NCBI GenBank assembly: GCA_023374045.1
Contig: CM041778.1
Span: 98,644,839 to 98,708,838, forward strand
Source of the DNA: Limonium bicolor
Taxonomy: Eukaryota; Streptophyta; Magnoliopsida; Caryophyllales; Plumbaginaceae
Direction: 5' to 3'
DNA length: 64,000 bases
The notes beneath the pieces were generated by a model. The model was given only the letters and a program-made list of their open reading frames with translations, had not been told where the DNA came from and searched no databases. Positions 35,429-46,933 of the stretch are shown one piece after another. A program made the translations under genes and the position numbers. The stretch's first letter is position 1, and every line of letters begins with the position of its first letter.

Positions 35429-36983
35429 TCATATCTATAATTTGGGAGACCGAGCTTGAGGTATGACGTATTGCTTCGGTGAAAGATATGTTTACTGTGT
35501 GATCCGAGTGCCCCCGAGGGTCGCCTTAGGCTTGGATGTGCAAAAATATGTGAAAAGAAGATGTGCTTGTTTATAGCTTTTCGGTTATTATATGGTATAA
35601 TTGGATGTGATGATTTGGAATTATTATGATGCTGAATTTGATTGAGGTTTGCTAATTCGAATGAGAAAACATCAAGCGACTTGTATAAACTATAAGTAGA
35701 GAGCGTAGAACATATGGGTCAAGATAAATAATGATGAATGATTATGTTATTCACATGATACCTATAATCAAGGACGTTCTTTGTAAAAGGTGGTAGAAAA
35801 TAACTATTATATGTGAAAAAATGGGGATATGATATCCACTATATAATTTCTAAGAATGTTTCTTAGGCAGTAAGATATAAAGTCTTGTTATGACAAATAA
35901 ATACCGGAGATGTTCTCCAAGAATTATGTAATTCCTTGAGAAGGTTTCTTAAGAAGACAAAGAGTAAACACCTTAAATGAGGCGGATACATATCAAATAT
36001 AACATTTATTATATAAGGGTCTAAGAATGTTTCTTAGACATGGAGAATGAGATATTAATCATATGGTGAGGGTTATTGGTTATTGTGGGAAAATCCATGT
36101 TCTTGGTTGTGCATTGTAATCACTGAGAGGATAACCGAGATCAGGTCCACTCAATTATTGGAAAGCCAACGAGTTATTGATTGTTGGTCGGTTCACAGTG
36201 TTTGGCGTTTGGCTACTGCCAATAGGCTACCCGCCTTATAATTGGGGAGAATGTGTCATTTTCTAACATGATGCACGTCAAGGTTATGGAATGGAGTGAT
36301 AATAAATCTGAGAAGCTATATGGTATTATTAAATACCCTTCAGATATTGTAAGAGAACTACGAACTTTGATTAACCTCATATGGAACGGTAAGAGTCCCT
36401 AAGAGCTCAAGAAATACATAAGTTCTAAGTTACTTGAGAAAACTGAGTAAAACTCACTATCTATGATTATTAATAAAGACGCCTTGATGATTGGAATCTT
36501 ATAAAGCCAACCGATTTTAATATCTGTGCTTGTAAGAATGTTTCCCTTCTTGAACTTGTTAATGTGGATTATTGATTCTAATGATGTTTTGTTAAGTATG
36601 TAGATTAGTGACTTCTGGATATGTTTAGGATATACTCATTAAACTGCTGGAATTGAAGTGTGGATTTGGTTTATGATGATTTGGTTGTTCATATGTTGTG
36701 ATTATTGAATACTGGAAATCAGAATATTGTAAAATTGGGATTGCATGTTAACTTCGACCAAAAAGCCCAAGGTTGGTCTGAAGGTGTATGACAGTTGCAT
36801 GGTGGCACACTCAATAGTTGGGCAGATCCCTCTAACTTCCATTTTTAAAGGTACTTGAAAGAAGACTGTAGTCGAGAGTGGAGATTGGGTAGACCGTTGT
36901 GTATAACTTTGGGGGGATTATTTTGGTATCTTGGTTCTTGGTATAGGTTGTATTTTTGGTTCACCCCAAAACCACCCTGGTTC
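35429..36983. other. Unassigned repeat-like region
   Basis: No coding frame. Phrases such as AAGAATGTTTCTTAG recur near 35855 and 36025. Wording in the 36100-36250 interval resembles the 3' part of a gypsy LTR, but I could not set borders. Confidence 0.3.
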
Positions 36984-39150
36984 TGAGACCGTTACACGCC
37001 GCATGCTTATTACCTAAGACACGCAAGGTTACACTCTAACAATACCCAAAACAGATACAAAATACTCTTTTATTAACCAGATACCAGATTACATGCCGTT
37101 TATGCATATTACAAAAGCGGAAGCTAGAAATACAATGCGGAAGCCAAAATATAAAGGACCCCAAAGCCAAAGATACAAATACAAAACTGAACACAAAGCC
37201 AAAAGATAGAAGCATAGACACTAACCAAAAGCTGAAACCTGCTTAATAGTCAGAATAATAGGGGTGAGCAAACCATAGCTCAGCAGGTGATAAACTTTAT
37301 CAGCTAAGCATGTTCTAAACACTTTTACAGAACATATATATTTACATATAAGCTTAGAAAAACAAAACCAGAAGTTAGAGTGGAAGTCAATCAGAAGACA
37401 CAAGCTTTACAAAACCACAAGTTAGATAGTCAGGAGCAGAAGCTGACAAAAGCATAGTCAGAAACCACAATCACAAAGCTGAACAGAGATCGAATAGAGT
37501 GGTTCACAACATATCACTTTACAAAATAGAGGAGGGACCCTAGAAACCACCTGACATATGAGAAGGGAAAAAACTAAGGCCCTATGGATCTATAGATCTC
37601 ACATCAGACGCATTTGAGACCGTTATGGACCCGTTATATAGTCACTAAACATCTTAGGGAAACTCGAGGAACAAAAAAACAGAAGAACGTCCTGCACAGC
37701 TTTTTTACGGGATAGCCAGACCCAACCCTTCACAGCTTAGAAGCTAAGTAACTAGGTCCCCAAAATATAAGCTTTATTCAGAACAGAAGGTGTTTAGGGA
37801 ATACGAGCACCAGAGCACAGAAGCTTACTAACGGAACAAAATGCCAAACAGAGATCATAGACTAACATACTTTAGAACAAATCAAAAATCATAAGTATAA
37901 TGAATACTTCAAAACTGAAAATGCATGTAAACTCATACTAAAACATATTAAATAGCTTATACACAGTTAGGGGATCATAACCCCGCAAACGAAAGTCAAA
38001 ACAAAGCTCAAACGAGCTACTTTGGCAAATCCGAAGGGGTGTCCGGACATGTGTCCCGACTTACAAGTCTGGACGCACGCCGAACTGCAAAAACGCACAC
38101 GTTCGGACATACGTATGGGTCATAAATCCGAACTCATGTCTAGTTTAAAAAATAAAGAGACGTCCGAACATCTGTCCAAACGTACATGTCCGGACAGAGT
38201 CCGAAAAGAAGTATACGCGGTGTCCGGACATGTGTCCGGACTTCCATGTTTGAACACATACCAAACTGCAATTTCTGGACCCGTCTTCGCATCCTGTCCG
38301 AACACAGCATAACTGCCACCAAATGCACACATTCGAGGCCCTCGTCCGGACAAAAAAAAATGGCAGAAATCAAAGATGAACCAGAGGTAAATCCAAAGCC
38401 AAAACCACCATAGCTATATACAACTTCTTCATACCAAAATACATCAACCGAAAACACACTTCCCACCGGGTTTTAACAGAATGAAATGCAAATCAGAAAC
38501 AAATCAGAATCACCACAAATCAGAGAATCCACAAACATATATGGAAATAGAAACGAAAACCAGAAACTCTCATGGGTGAACACACACAGCCAAATCCATC
38601 TACCACCTACCTTACATCCAAAGCAACGCAAATCTATGGACTCCACAACGCTCACTCCTTGAATCCCCACTTGAACTCGACGGACCACGAATTGAATATA
38701 TAGGATTTCAAATCCAAAATCGGAAAGGGGAATGGAGGAATACCACGAAGAACGAAACCAAAATCCATAATTCAAACCTGAAGGACGACCGACTGATGAA
38801 TGGAATTCCACAAGCAAACAACTCCAGCAATTAATCATTGGGAGAAGATTGGAGAAGAGAGAAAGAGCAAAAGGAGGGAGAAGAAGAGAAGAGCAGTAAA
38901 GCGGAGAAGAACGAGAAAATTGTCATGGAAGGAAGCCAGGAATGAGAGGGAACATAATAAAATGAATTAAGAAATCCCTTCCTTAACTTAAAAATAAATA
39001 ACAAAGGGAAATATATTTCTAACCCTCATTTCTTCTAACTTAGGATATTATGCCACAAATGACATAAACCCACTAGAAAAAGATCGAATTAACATTAAAC
39101 TTCCTTTGCGAATCAGAAACAAAAATAAAAACAAAAACGGGGTCGCAACA
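36984..39150 (-). mobile_element. Probable solo LTR (gypsy type)
   Basis: On the minus strand the segment begins TGTTGCGACCCCG and ends GTGTAACGGTCTCA, giving TG...CA ends typical of plant gypsy LTRs. No PPT or primer-binding site flanks it, and I found no matching 5-bp duplication, so borders are tentative. Open frames on either strand lack known domains. It contains a 60-bp word array at 38041-38300. Confidence 0.45.
38041..38300. repeat. 60-bp array of GTCCGGACAT words
   Basis: GTCCGGACATGTGTCCCGAC (38041), GTTCGGACATACG (38101), GTCCGAACATCTGTCC (38162) and GTCCGGACATGTGTCCGGAC (38222) are spaced 60-61 bp. The 20-mers are near-palindromes (GTCCGGAC, ATGT, GTCCGGAC). Further single words follow to 38350. 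Confidence 0.75.
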
Positions 39151-40084
39151 GATGTGAATTGTATATTGCTCACAAGTTTTGGATAAGGGTTGCATTTTGG
39201 GAACTATGATATAAACATTATCTCTGTCATTCATAGTGTTACAGGTGTAGTTGGTTGTCTTGTTGCGCACATGTGTGTGTAACGGCGGTAACACCCATTT
39301 GGTTGGTTAGATTTGGATCTTATAATCTTATGTAAGGCGTGGTGTCAAGTTTGATGGGAATGAGAGTTTTGATCATTTAGGTGAGAATGGGATGGGGTTT
39401 GACCAGGAACAACATGTGGTTTTCTCTGCCAGAGTCAATGATTCTTCTCTTATGAGTTTGGCTGCTATACTTATTGATCAGTTGAAGACTTCCCATGATT
39501 TGGGTAAACGAAAGTTTGATCAGCTTCTTGCTAATACTACTAGAGAAGAATTTTAGGACCTAAGAGTATCTGAGATGGATCATAAAGGTAAAAAGGTTAT
39601 GTTATTTATTGCTATTAGTTCCTCTGACTTGGCAGTTTCAAGTGGTGGCTCGTCCAAGAATATTGAGGAGGATCGGAGTCATCGAAGGGAATAAATAGGT
39701 TGATTCCTAATTGTATGGGAATGGATGCTGCCTACGTAATTAGATGGTTTTAGCATCTCTTCTAGTGGAGAGTGTGCAAGTTTTTTTTCCTAGTTAAATG
39801 TGTGAGTTTTTTAGGGAAAGTTCTCTATCGGTTTGTTTTGTTTCTTTCTTTCATGATCTAGATTTGTAAGGAGATGACTTTTCAGTGGGAACTTTGTAGA
39901 AGCCTCTGCTTAATTAGCTTAGCTTTATTTTTTTGTTGATATCTACAGGCGGGGGCGTGGATCGGATAAAGGCTTTTTATTTGCCTTTATATAAAAGCTT
40001 AAGTGTTGAGTCTGTTGACCACTGGATCTGCTTTAATTTATTTGAATGGTTGTGATTAAAACACTCATTGCACTTCTACCATAA
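39151..40084. other. Unassigned; possible coding relic
   Basis: Around 39360-39700 the plus strand reads with few stops (for example VNDSSLMSLAAILIDQLK, then DLGKRKFDQLL). This suggests a decayed coding sequence, perhaps part of a transposon protein, but I do not recognise the family. The rest is non-coding. Confidence 0.3.
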
Positions 40085-40430
40085 CCATTGGTGTGAAAAT
40101 TGTTAACCAGTGGCTTGAAAATCGTTAACCTGTCACTTGAAAACTTTTAACCTGACACTGGTAAATTGTTAACGTGTCGCTTGAAGACTGTTAACCTATC
40201 ACTAGTAAATGGTTAACCTGTCACTGGTAAATCGTTAACCTGTCACTTGAAAACTATTAACTTGCCACTAGTAAATGGTTAACCTATCATGGTAAATGCT
40301 TAATATGTCAAGCTTAAATGGTTAACCTGTTGACAGGTTAACCTGTCAAATGTAAATGGTTAATCTGTCAATAATAAATGGTTAACCTGTCACTTGAAAA
40401 ATGTTAGCCTGCCAATCATAAATGGTTAAT
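40085..40430. repeat. Minisatellite, about 21-22 bp unit
   Basis: About fifteen variants of AAATGGTTAACCTGTCACTT follow one another. Some units differ in CTGTCA versus CTATCA or TTGAAA versus GGTAAA. GTTAAC inside each unit is palindromic. Confidence 0.85.
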
Positions 40431-40439
40431 AGAGGATGA

Positions 40440-40900
40440 GAATCGCTACAGTCAACCACAATACTCGATCAACTGCTACTAACAATCAATAGTTCAACGA
40501 TAGCTACTTTGAGTGATGAACATAAGAATGAGCAGAACATTTTGCTTTAGGAATTCTATATTGAACTGAGTCATCAACTTACTACCAAAACCCATAATAG
40601 GCCTGGGCGGCAACCATTAATCCAGCCTTTATTATCATCACAACCATCTTTCTCCATAGAGAGCAGAAAGAAACATAAAGAATATTGCTAAATTCATATT
40701 GAAACCAGGTAGAACATGTTGTTCTTACAAAACATTGAAAGTAGAGTTGTGGCTCAGATAAAACCTCGGTATCACACTAAGGCAACAACATACTACCAGA
40801 ATCCGGAATAGGCCAGGGCGGCAGACATAAGTCCGTCCACATCACAGCCATCTTCCCTTAAGCCATAAGCAACATAGAGACCACAAGCTTAGAAAAAAGT
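40440..40900. other. Intergenic with an imperfect duplication
   Basis: AATAGGCCTGGGCGGCA near 40600 and AATAGGCCAGGGCGGCA near 40807 mark two related segments of about 100 bp. No gene is seen. Confidence 0.5.
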
Positions 40901-40969
40901 ACATTTTATCGTTGAACTCTGAACTCTGCCTCAGAAAAAACACCATTACTTGGAACTACAAATTAGTTG

Positions 40970-41123
40970 GTATTCTACTCGTTCCTCTGTTGCATTGTGT
41001 GGGACTATGCTCAACAATAATAGCTCCGACCAAATTGATCCGCTGGTTAAGAGAACCAAAAGCTTCAGAAATGCAGAGAAACCGACTACCAGATGCAGTT
41101 CCAACGTTGCCTACCCCTTTCAT
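40970..41123 (-). pseudogene. POT1-like OB-fold fragment
   Basis: From an ATG at 41123 the minus strand encodes about 50 residues including FLCISEAFGSLNQRINLVGA, then IIVEHSPTQCNRGT. The pattern (DAI)xxxNQxVxLIGxVxExxxPKQC is the start of the first OB fold of plant Protection Of Telomeres proteins, which bind telomeric or telomerase-associated nucleic acid. Upstream on this strand is a pyrimidine-rich stretch like a 5' UTR (41160-41290). The strand x(C)TLRIxD continuation is not found downstream; a stop and then the duplicated segments and minisatellite follow. A truncated copy is most likely. The call rests on one short match. Confidence 0.4.
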
Positions 41124-41159
41124 TGAAATTAGGTTTCTAATGGTAGTCTAACCCCCTCG

Positions 41160-41640
41160 ATGAGCTACTAGGTAGTTGGAAACAAGGAGGGGGGAGAAGC
41201 AAGCAAGTGATCTTCGACACAGACCCTTCGAGGCGAGAGAGAGGATGAAGAGGAGAAGTGGAGAAGATGAGAAAACAGGGAATGGTTCTATCGCGTCATG
41301 AGGGAGATAGGTTACAATTTTGGAATGATGATTATGAAGAAGGGAATTATATTAATGGACAGGATTATATCATTTAAATCCAAAGGTTGAAAGTTATGCC
41401 TTTATCTAAGGACAAAAAGGCAACCTTTGTACAATCCTAACACTTAGAGCATGGTTATAAGGTTGGGTAATTTTAGTTTGGTTGGACGTTTGTGGGAACT
41501 ACGCCAACCTACGATGAGAGTTGGTTGAGGCTAGGTCAGCTCATGCAACTTCCTTCGTAAATGGCAAGTTTCCGTATTTCGTTGGTGGGGCTGTTGAATG
41601 TCTGTATTTAATGAAATAGTAATGTTTTATTTTAAAAAAA
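41160..41640. other. Possible leader of the POT1-like fragment, then intergenic
   Basis: Pyrimidine-rich on the minus strand between 41170 and 41290, then AT-rich spacer ending in an A-run near 41635. Confidence 0.3.
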
Positions 41641-41956
41641 ATACTCTAAGACACACTAAGCAGTCAAGCTTCCCCAGGAGAAGTTAGAAGCGAAACAGCC
41701 TAGGGGCGTTGGTGGGCTTAACACAAAACAAAATATTGCAGATTGGGAACAAAAAAGAAAAGAAATTGCCATTAACCATAATGAAACCCATGGATCATAT
41801 AAAACATAGCCCTGGCCACATTTGTAGGAGAGACGACTACCACACTCGAGCTTCTATGAACCTTTTGCTTGCACGGCAAAACTGAACCTTCACTACTACT
41901 GCTATCATAACAGAACTATCACTAGCTCACCGGCGTGGATTACCTATAATATACTA

Positions 41957-43563
41957 CTAAAGCAGACGCCTTCTGAAGTTGCTGGTAGTTCCATGGTAGG
42001 TTTTAGCAACCAAACCAACACCTAAACCGATACCCAGACAGATGCTCAGGCCAATTCCAACCCCAACCCTCAACCCAGCATTGAACCAAGACAGCTCCAC
42101 ATCTTCCCCTTCTAGGTACTCTGTCCTTGACTGAAAATGCTCGCTGTGTTGGAAATAGTAGGCTCCTTCATTTATGGATCTATAATCCGGGAGTTCTAGT
42201 TCCTGTCGAGTTTCACACGCCAACATGTCAGGAAGAGTTTATAGCCAGCACAAGTTAGAACACAGGAGAAAAAAATTCAGTTTACAGGATTGAAATGTAA
42301 GAAGACAGTATTCTAAGTGCAAACTAAGTCCTTGTTTTGACCCCAATTTCCACCAAAATGGGACGTCTTTCATCCTTCAGGATCGTGAAGGTTTGGGAGA
42401 ACATAGCAGCGGGCCACATCAGCCTCGTCCCTCACACGAAGAGGAAGCGATAAGATATGGGCGGGGTCACCCAAAGCAAGAAAAAGGCTAGACACCATGC
42501 ATCACTTTCAATTTCATAACTTATCACTGGCACATGCGCCCCTGGACCATACTGCAGCATCTTGCTCCCCCAAAAGATTGATAACATATTTCTTATTTTC
42601 CTATTCCGTTCTTCTGTTACAATGAAAAGGCATATTATCATCTAAAAAATAAAGCTTTTAAAACGTCCAGACAACTAGATATGCTGGGGCAGAGTCACGG
42701 GTGAAATTAGCAGCTAAGGATGGAGAAGTCTCAACATCGTTACCAAATCAATATAACAATTATATTGACATATCCAATTGAAATTCATTAAACCATGTAA
42801 CAATTCTGAAGACAGGAAAACGCACCAGCATTCTGGAGGAGAGGGCAGATGGGGTATCATCACGCAGTTCTTCAGGTGCATCATCATCACTCTCTGGTAT
42901 CGAATTCAACGTCCCATTCCTTACCACCTTCTTGCTGCATGAATTAAGCTTCAATGTCTTTGACAAGATGATGGGGTCACCCGAAAAGCACCCTGCTACA
43001 CAAACCTCAATCACTGGGGAACCAACTACCCTCGAACCATTCACCGGCTTCCTCCTCCTCAGATATCCGACCCCTGCAGCAGCATTCAATTCACAATTCA
43101 AGCTCCATTTCCACCGCTGAACATCTCTTCCTCCAGCAGCATCCTCAACATACCCGTTCTCATCCCGCTTCAATACCCCAGATAGGATAAGCATTTCATT
43201 GTCTAGAACTTCAAATTTCACTGCCCCAGTAACCCTCACACTGTCGGTACTCACAAATGTAGCTTCATCTGATGTCTTGTCGACCCGGTCTCTTCTGAGG
43301 GTGGTGGAAAGGACACCTCCATTATCTGCGTAGAAGTTGGCTCTCACCCCATTTATTTCTAGGAGCGTGTTGGAATTTAGTGGGATGTGGTTCAAGGTGA
43401 GATGGTGAGGCGTAGCTGAACTTTGTAGCTCGCATTTGCTTAGTCTGACATAGAAAACTCGCACGTCTAGCCAGGACAGTGGAGGAGTGCCTCTGGTGGT
43501 GAGGAGATACTCATTACCGGTGAAGAATCCGTTCCCGTTCACCGGTTCAAGAAATGGCTCCAT
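41957..43563 (-). CDS. At1g01500-like conserved plant protein (two coding exons)
   Basis: Exon 1 is 43563-42826 and exon 2 is 42202-41957. The intron has a GT donor (GTGCGT) after codon CTG and an AG acceptor after CTCGACAG, so phase 0 joins L to E. The product is about 327 residues, the same size as I recall for Arabidopsis At1g01500, annotated as an erythronate-4-phosphate dehydrogenase family protein. Shared phrases are PLSWLDVRVFYVRLS, INGVRANFY, LRRDRVDK, ATFVSTDSVRVTG, GCFSGDPIILSKTL and the C-terminal SWFNAGLRVGVGIGL, then FRRR. The C-terminus is a glycine-patterned hydrophobic segment that may be membrane-associated. No NAD-binding dehydrogenase motif is evident, so the enzyme name may be misleading; function is unknown. 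An acceptor at 43622-43624 implies a 5' UTR intron. No stop or frameshift is seen. Confidence 0.9.
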
Positions 43564-44860
43564 TGCTCACCCTTCAGAAACTCATCTGCCACAATTCTCC
43601 AGCTTTGACACTTGAAATGTCCTGAATACAAAAAAGATAAAACAGAAGAAAGTTAGGCAAATCAGTTAGAGCCATATGTTAAGCAAGGGAATGGACAATG
43701 AACAAGCAGAGCTAAACCATAGTTGATAAATAATTGTGGTGGTCACGAAACCATAGAAAGGAAAGGTAGAGTGTGGGAGGAGCGAAGGTGTTGAAGTGGA
43801 AGCAAAGTTGAAAAGAATCCCACACTAAGACAACCGACAACTGAAATTGTACAGTGGCGTGGTAGCTAATAAAGACAAACTATAAGAAACCTAGAACGGT
43901 AGAAGCGATAACACTATTCATCCATGAAAGCGAACTGGTGAGAAGAAACAAGTAAGAGAATTTTAATGGATGATTTTTAGCTCAACACGGAATACATAAC
44001 CTACACAAGCCGTCATTTGAAAGCTGCTAAACGACACAAAACAATAATATCAAATGTGTGAGAAAGAATCCCAGGGTGCGCAAAAGTTTCTTCTGTCTGA
44101 GCGGGGTGATAGAGATGCAATACAAGGAGAAAAATGGCAAATTTTTGGTCCAAAATAATGATTCGAAGACAATCGTTAAAGGGATTCGTCTCGTCCCAAC
44201 AAACTGGAAATAAAGAAAAGTACAAGTGTTAAGACAGGAAATAAGCATTGCCTGCGCCACTGGTATCTGCAACAATCAATCTGGTCCTCATCGACACGGG
44301 AATTTTAAGTCATGCAAATTCATAATACTATATTTCCCGGTTTCTCAATTCAAAACCAATATGACTCTGAATATTTGCGAATTACCCAGAAAATAAGGTG
44401 ATTGCCGTCGCTTCGGTGAAGTTATCCTTCGTACTACCAGTCTCCGTCTTTGCTCTTCCTGTGAAGGTTCCGCTTGAATGCAATGTGGTGGCCTACGGTT
44501 TTCCGGACTTCAAGGGTTTTGAAAATTTCCGAGTGACAGACGGAAAAGATCGAAAAACAATCGAACAGGGACCCTGGGGCCTGGGCGTCAAGTTCCGCCC
44601 CAGATTAACTTCAGAGAGGTTAATCGAGCTCACTAGAAGAAGATTGAACACGTGAAAAAGGCTGGGGAGTATCTGTAGAATTCCAACAATAGATGCTAGA
44701 GTAGGAGAAGAGGCCCAGATCGGTGTGATTTCGTCGCTCCACTCTCGCTCTTTCGGTGGAAGAACAGATCGCCATGTGTATTTCTTCTTCTCGTTCCGGG
44801 TAATAGGATTTTGTCGAGTCCTGTAACGGGGGCGTGTGTGGGTCCCCGGTCAATTTATTA
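43564..44860 (-). promoter_or_regulatory. 5' UTR, leader intron and probable promoter of the At1g01500-like gene
   Basis: A 58-nt leader piece (43621-43564) follows an AG acceptor preceded by a T-rich tract. The first, non-coding exon probably lies near 44400-44850, where the minus strand is GC-richer than the intron. I could not fix the transcription start. Short open frames in this interval on both strands look like chance. Confidence 0.4.
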
Positions 44861-45239
44861 ATTTGTTTGGATCTTATCCTAAGAGGAGAAACTTAGTTTT
44901 ATACATAGTTTTGCATTAATATCATGTTACCCAAAAGCAGCAGTCGTTGGTGACAAAGTATTACATTTCTTCAATGGAAAATTACACACCCACCAGGTTT
45001 GATCACTCATGTAGTTTTTAAAATTAAATTGTGTATCCACTAACTTTCCGCCATTTTATATTTGTCACCAATTATGTTGATTCCATTAGTTGATGTCACA
45101 TGTTAGTTTTTTAGTTGTTATGTTATATGCTAACATGGCTTATTAGAGGAACAAGCCACGTCAGCTCTGAGTTGGCTCCCTCTTCTAATTTCTTTTGTTT
45201 CTCTCTAGAGAGACATTATGTTTACCTTCACTGACGACT

Positions 45240-45300
45240 CTTCTTGCTCTCCCCCCCCCCCCCCTCCTTCTTCTTCTTCTTTTTCTTCTTCTTCTTCGAC
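45240..45300. repeat. Poly-C and (TTC)n tract
   Basis: A run of C residues followed by TTC triplets with interruptions. Confidence 0.9.
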
Positions 45301-45454
45301 TCTGGTTCCTCTGCATGGATTCAACTGGTGATGGGTTTGCTTGGTTCGAACCCTAGTAGGTCTCTGGTATGCTACGACTGTTTGATTTTTAGGGTTTATG
45401 GTTACTAATTTGGTTGATTTTGTTATGGTTGGTGTCAAACCCTAGCAACTGGGT

Positions 45455-45750
45455 ATTTGTCGATTTGGTTGCTTTTGATTGATTAGGTCAATTGAGAAAT
45501 TTCTTATGTGTCGATTTTGTTGGTCGATTGAGAAACTTTGTATCTGTCAATTTTGTTGCTTTTGATTAATTTGATCGACTGATAAATGGGGTATCTGTCG
45601 ATTTGGTTGCTCTTGAATGATTTTGGTCGATTGAGAAACTTTATGTCTGTCGATTTTGTTGCTTTTGATTGATTTGATCGACTGATAAATGAGGTATCCG
45701 TCCATTTGGTTGCTTTTGAATTTTTGGTCGACTGAGGAATATGGTATCTA
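45455..45750. repeat. Tandem repeat, about 60 bp, in the MULE leader
   Basis: About five units of the type TGTCGATTTGGTTGCTTTTG, then GGTCGA(T/C)TGA(G/T)AAA. They lie directly upstream of the open frame. Confidence 0.75.
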
Positions 45751-45846
45751 TCAATACAATTTGTTTCACATTGTCAAGGCTATATGTTTATTTTGATTAG
45801 TTTGTGTGCTTGCTGAATTTGTTTCTTCAAAACTGTTTGTACATAA

Positions 45847-46149
45847 ATGGATCCTTGTATTGAAGTATTGTATAAGGGTGAACAAAATGAAGTTGAGTTT
45901 CTATTAGATTCGAACAGCTACTCAACAATAGAGCTGGTTGATGATTGTATAAAAGTTATTAAGAAAATTGCAGGATTGCCAAAACCAATATGTCATACTT
46001 TCTTCTCCAAGCACCCTAAAAACAAGAAAGAAATTGAAATAGGGTATGATAAACAGCTGTTGACCATGCTAGCATTGTTTGGGGGGAAGGAGTTGATTGA
46101 GATTATAGTGGAAGAGGGGTTAAAGAAAATGGAGTTCATGTCCGCTTAG
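45847..46149 (+). pseudogene. Possible MULE transposase N-terminal (PB1-like) fragment
   Basis: A 100-residue frame starts MDPCIEVLYKGEQNEVEF and continues with SYSTIELVDDCIKVIKKIAG, then LPKPICHTFFSKHPKN. The arrangement (short beta-strand start, then a helix beginning with (L)VDD) recalls the N-terminal PB1-like domain found in many plant MULE proteins and related genes. The frame ends in a TAG, and further reading shows more stops. I see no zinc finger or catalytic residues. The identification is by general pattern only. Confidence 0.35.
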
Positions 46150-46933
46150 AAGAACTGGCTGAAGGATGAAGATAAAAGGGATAAAATGGATGGAGTCAAT
46201 CCAAATGATAGTGTTCGTATTGATTGGGAAGAGTTTATAGATGGCCAAGTAGTTATATGTCCCACTTCACCACCATAGACAAAACCCTCCCATTAAAATC
46301 CTTCTCAAACATAACCTCATATCCCTTTTAAAACACATCCTCCCCCTTTACAAGAACAACTTCCCCATCCTATGACACAACCTCCCCCTTGTAAAACACA
46401 ACCACCCCCGACTCAAACACAACTTCCTCCGTCTCAAACACAAGTTGTCCCTACTCAAACACAACTGTCATCCATCTCAAACACAAGCTACCCCTTTTCA
46501 AATAGACAACAGTGAGGGAAAAAGGAAGAAGAACAGCCAAACGGCCACTATGAGGGTGGTGCCAACTACTTCAGCAACACCAACATTGTCTAGTCCTAGA
46601 GTTGTATCCAATCACTAGCGGTGCAACTGACAACTTAATGGTGGACACAAGGGTTTCTATAAACTATGAGCCAAAAAAAGAGCTCAAACTCATTTATGTT
46701 TTTAGTTCCACTAAGAAAGTCGAGTCTTATAAAAGACGTCACTCTACGAGGGAAAGACTTGGGTCGAGTCTTTGCGAGTTCGTCCCGAACAAAGTGAACC
46801 CCTTCTGGTCGAGAAGACGCACGCCAGACGCCTGATTCTTCTATGGCATAAGCTTTAATTTAAAGAAGAGAGCTAACAATAATAAACATTTCATAATCCT
46901 ATTTCTTTTAATCTCAAAAGTATAGGGTCCGAA

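Larger units (their letters stand above)
44975..46930 (+). mobile_element. MULE-like remnant, truncated by an LTR element
   Basis: The left end, GGAAAATTACACACCCACCA, resembles the terminal inverted repeat of plant Mutator-like elements. It is followed by a C/TTC-rich leader, a tandem repeat and an open frame (45847-46149). After that frame come fragments of acidic and then Pro/Thr/Gln-rich sequence (46150-46510), as in the N-terminal half of MULE transposases. No DDE catalytic part is present, because the LTR at 46934 cuts the element off. No right-hand inverted repeat was found. Confidence 0.45.

Noticed and set aside
44398..44655. 85-codon plus-strand frame
   Set aside because: Overlaps the leader region of the minus-strand At1g01500-like gene and has no known match; likely chance.
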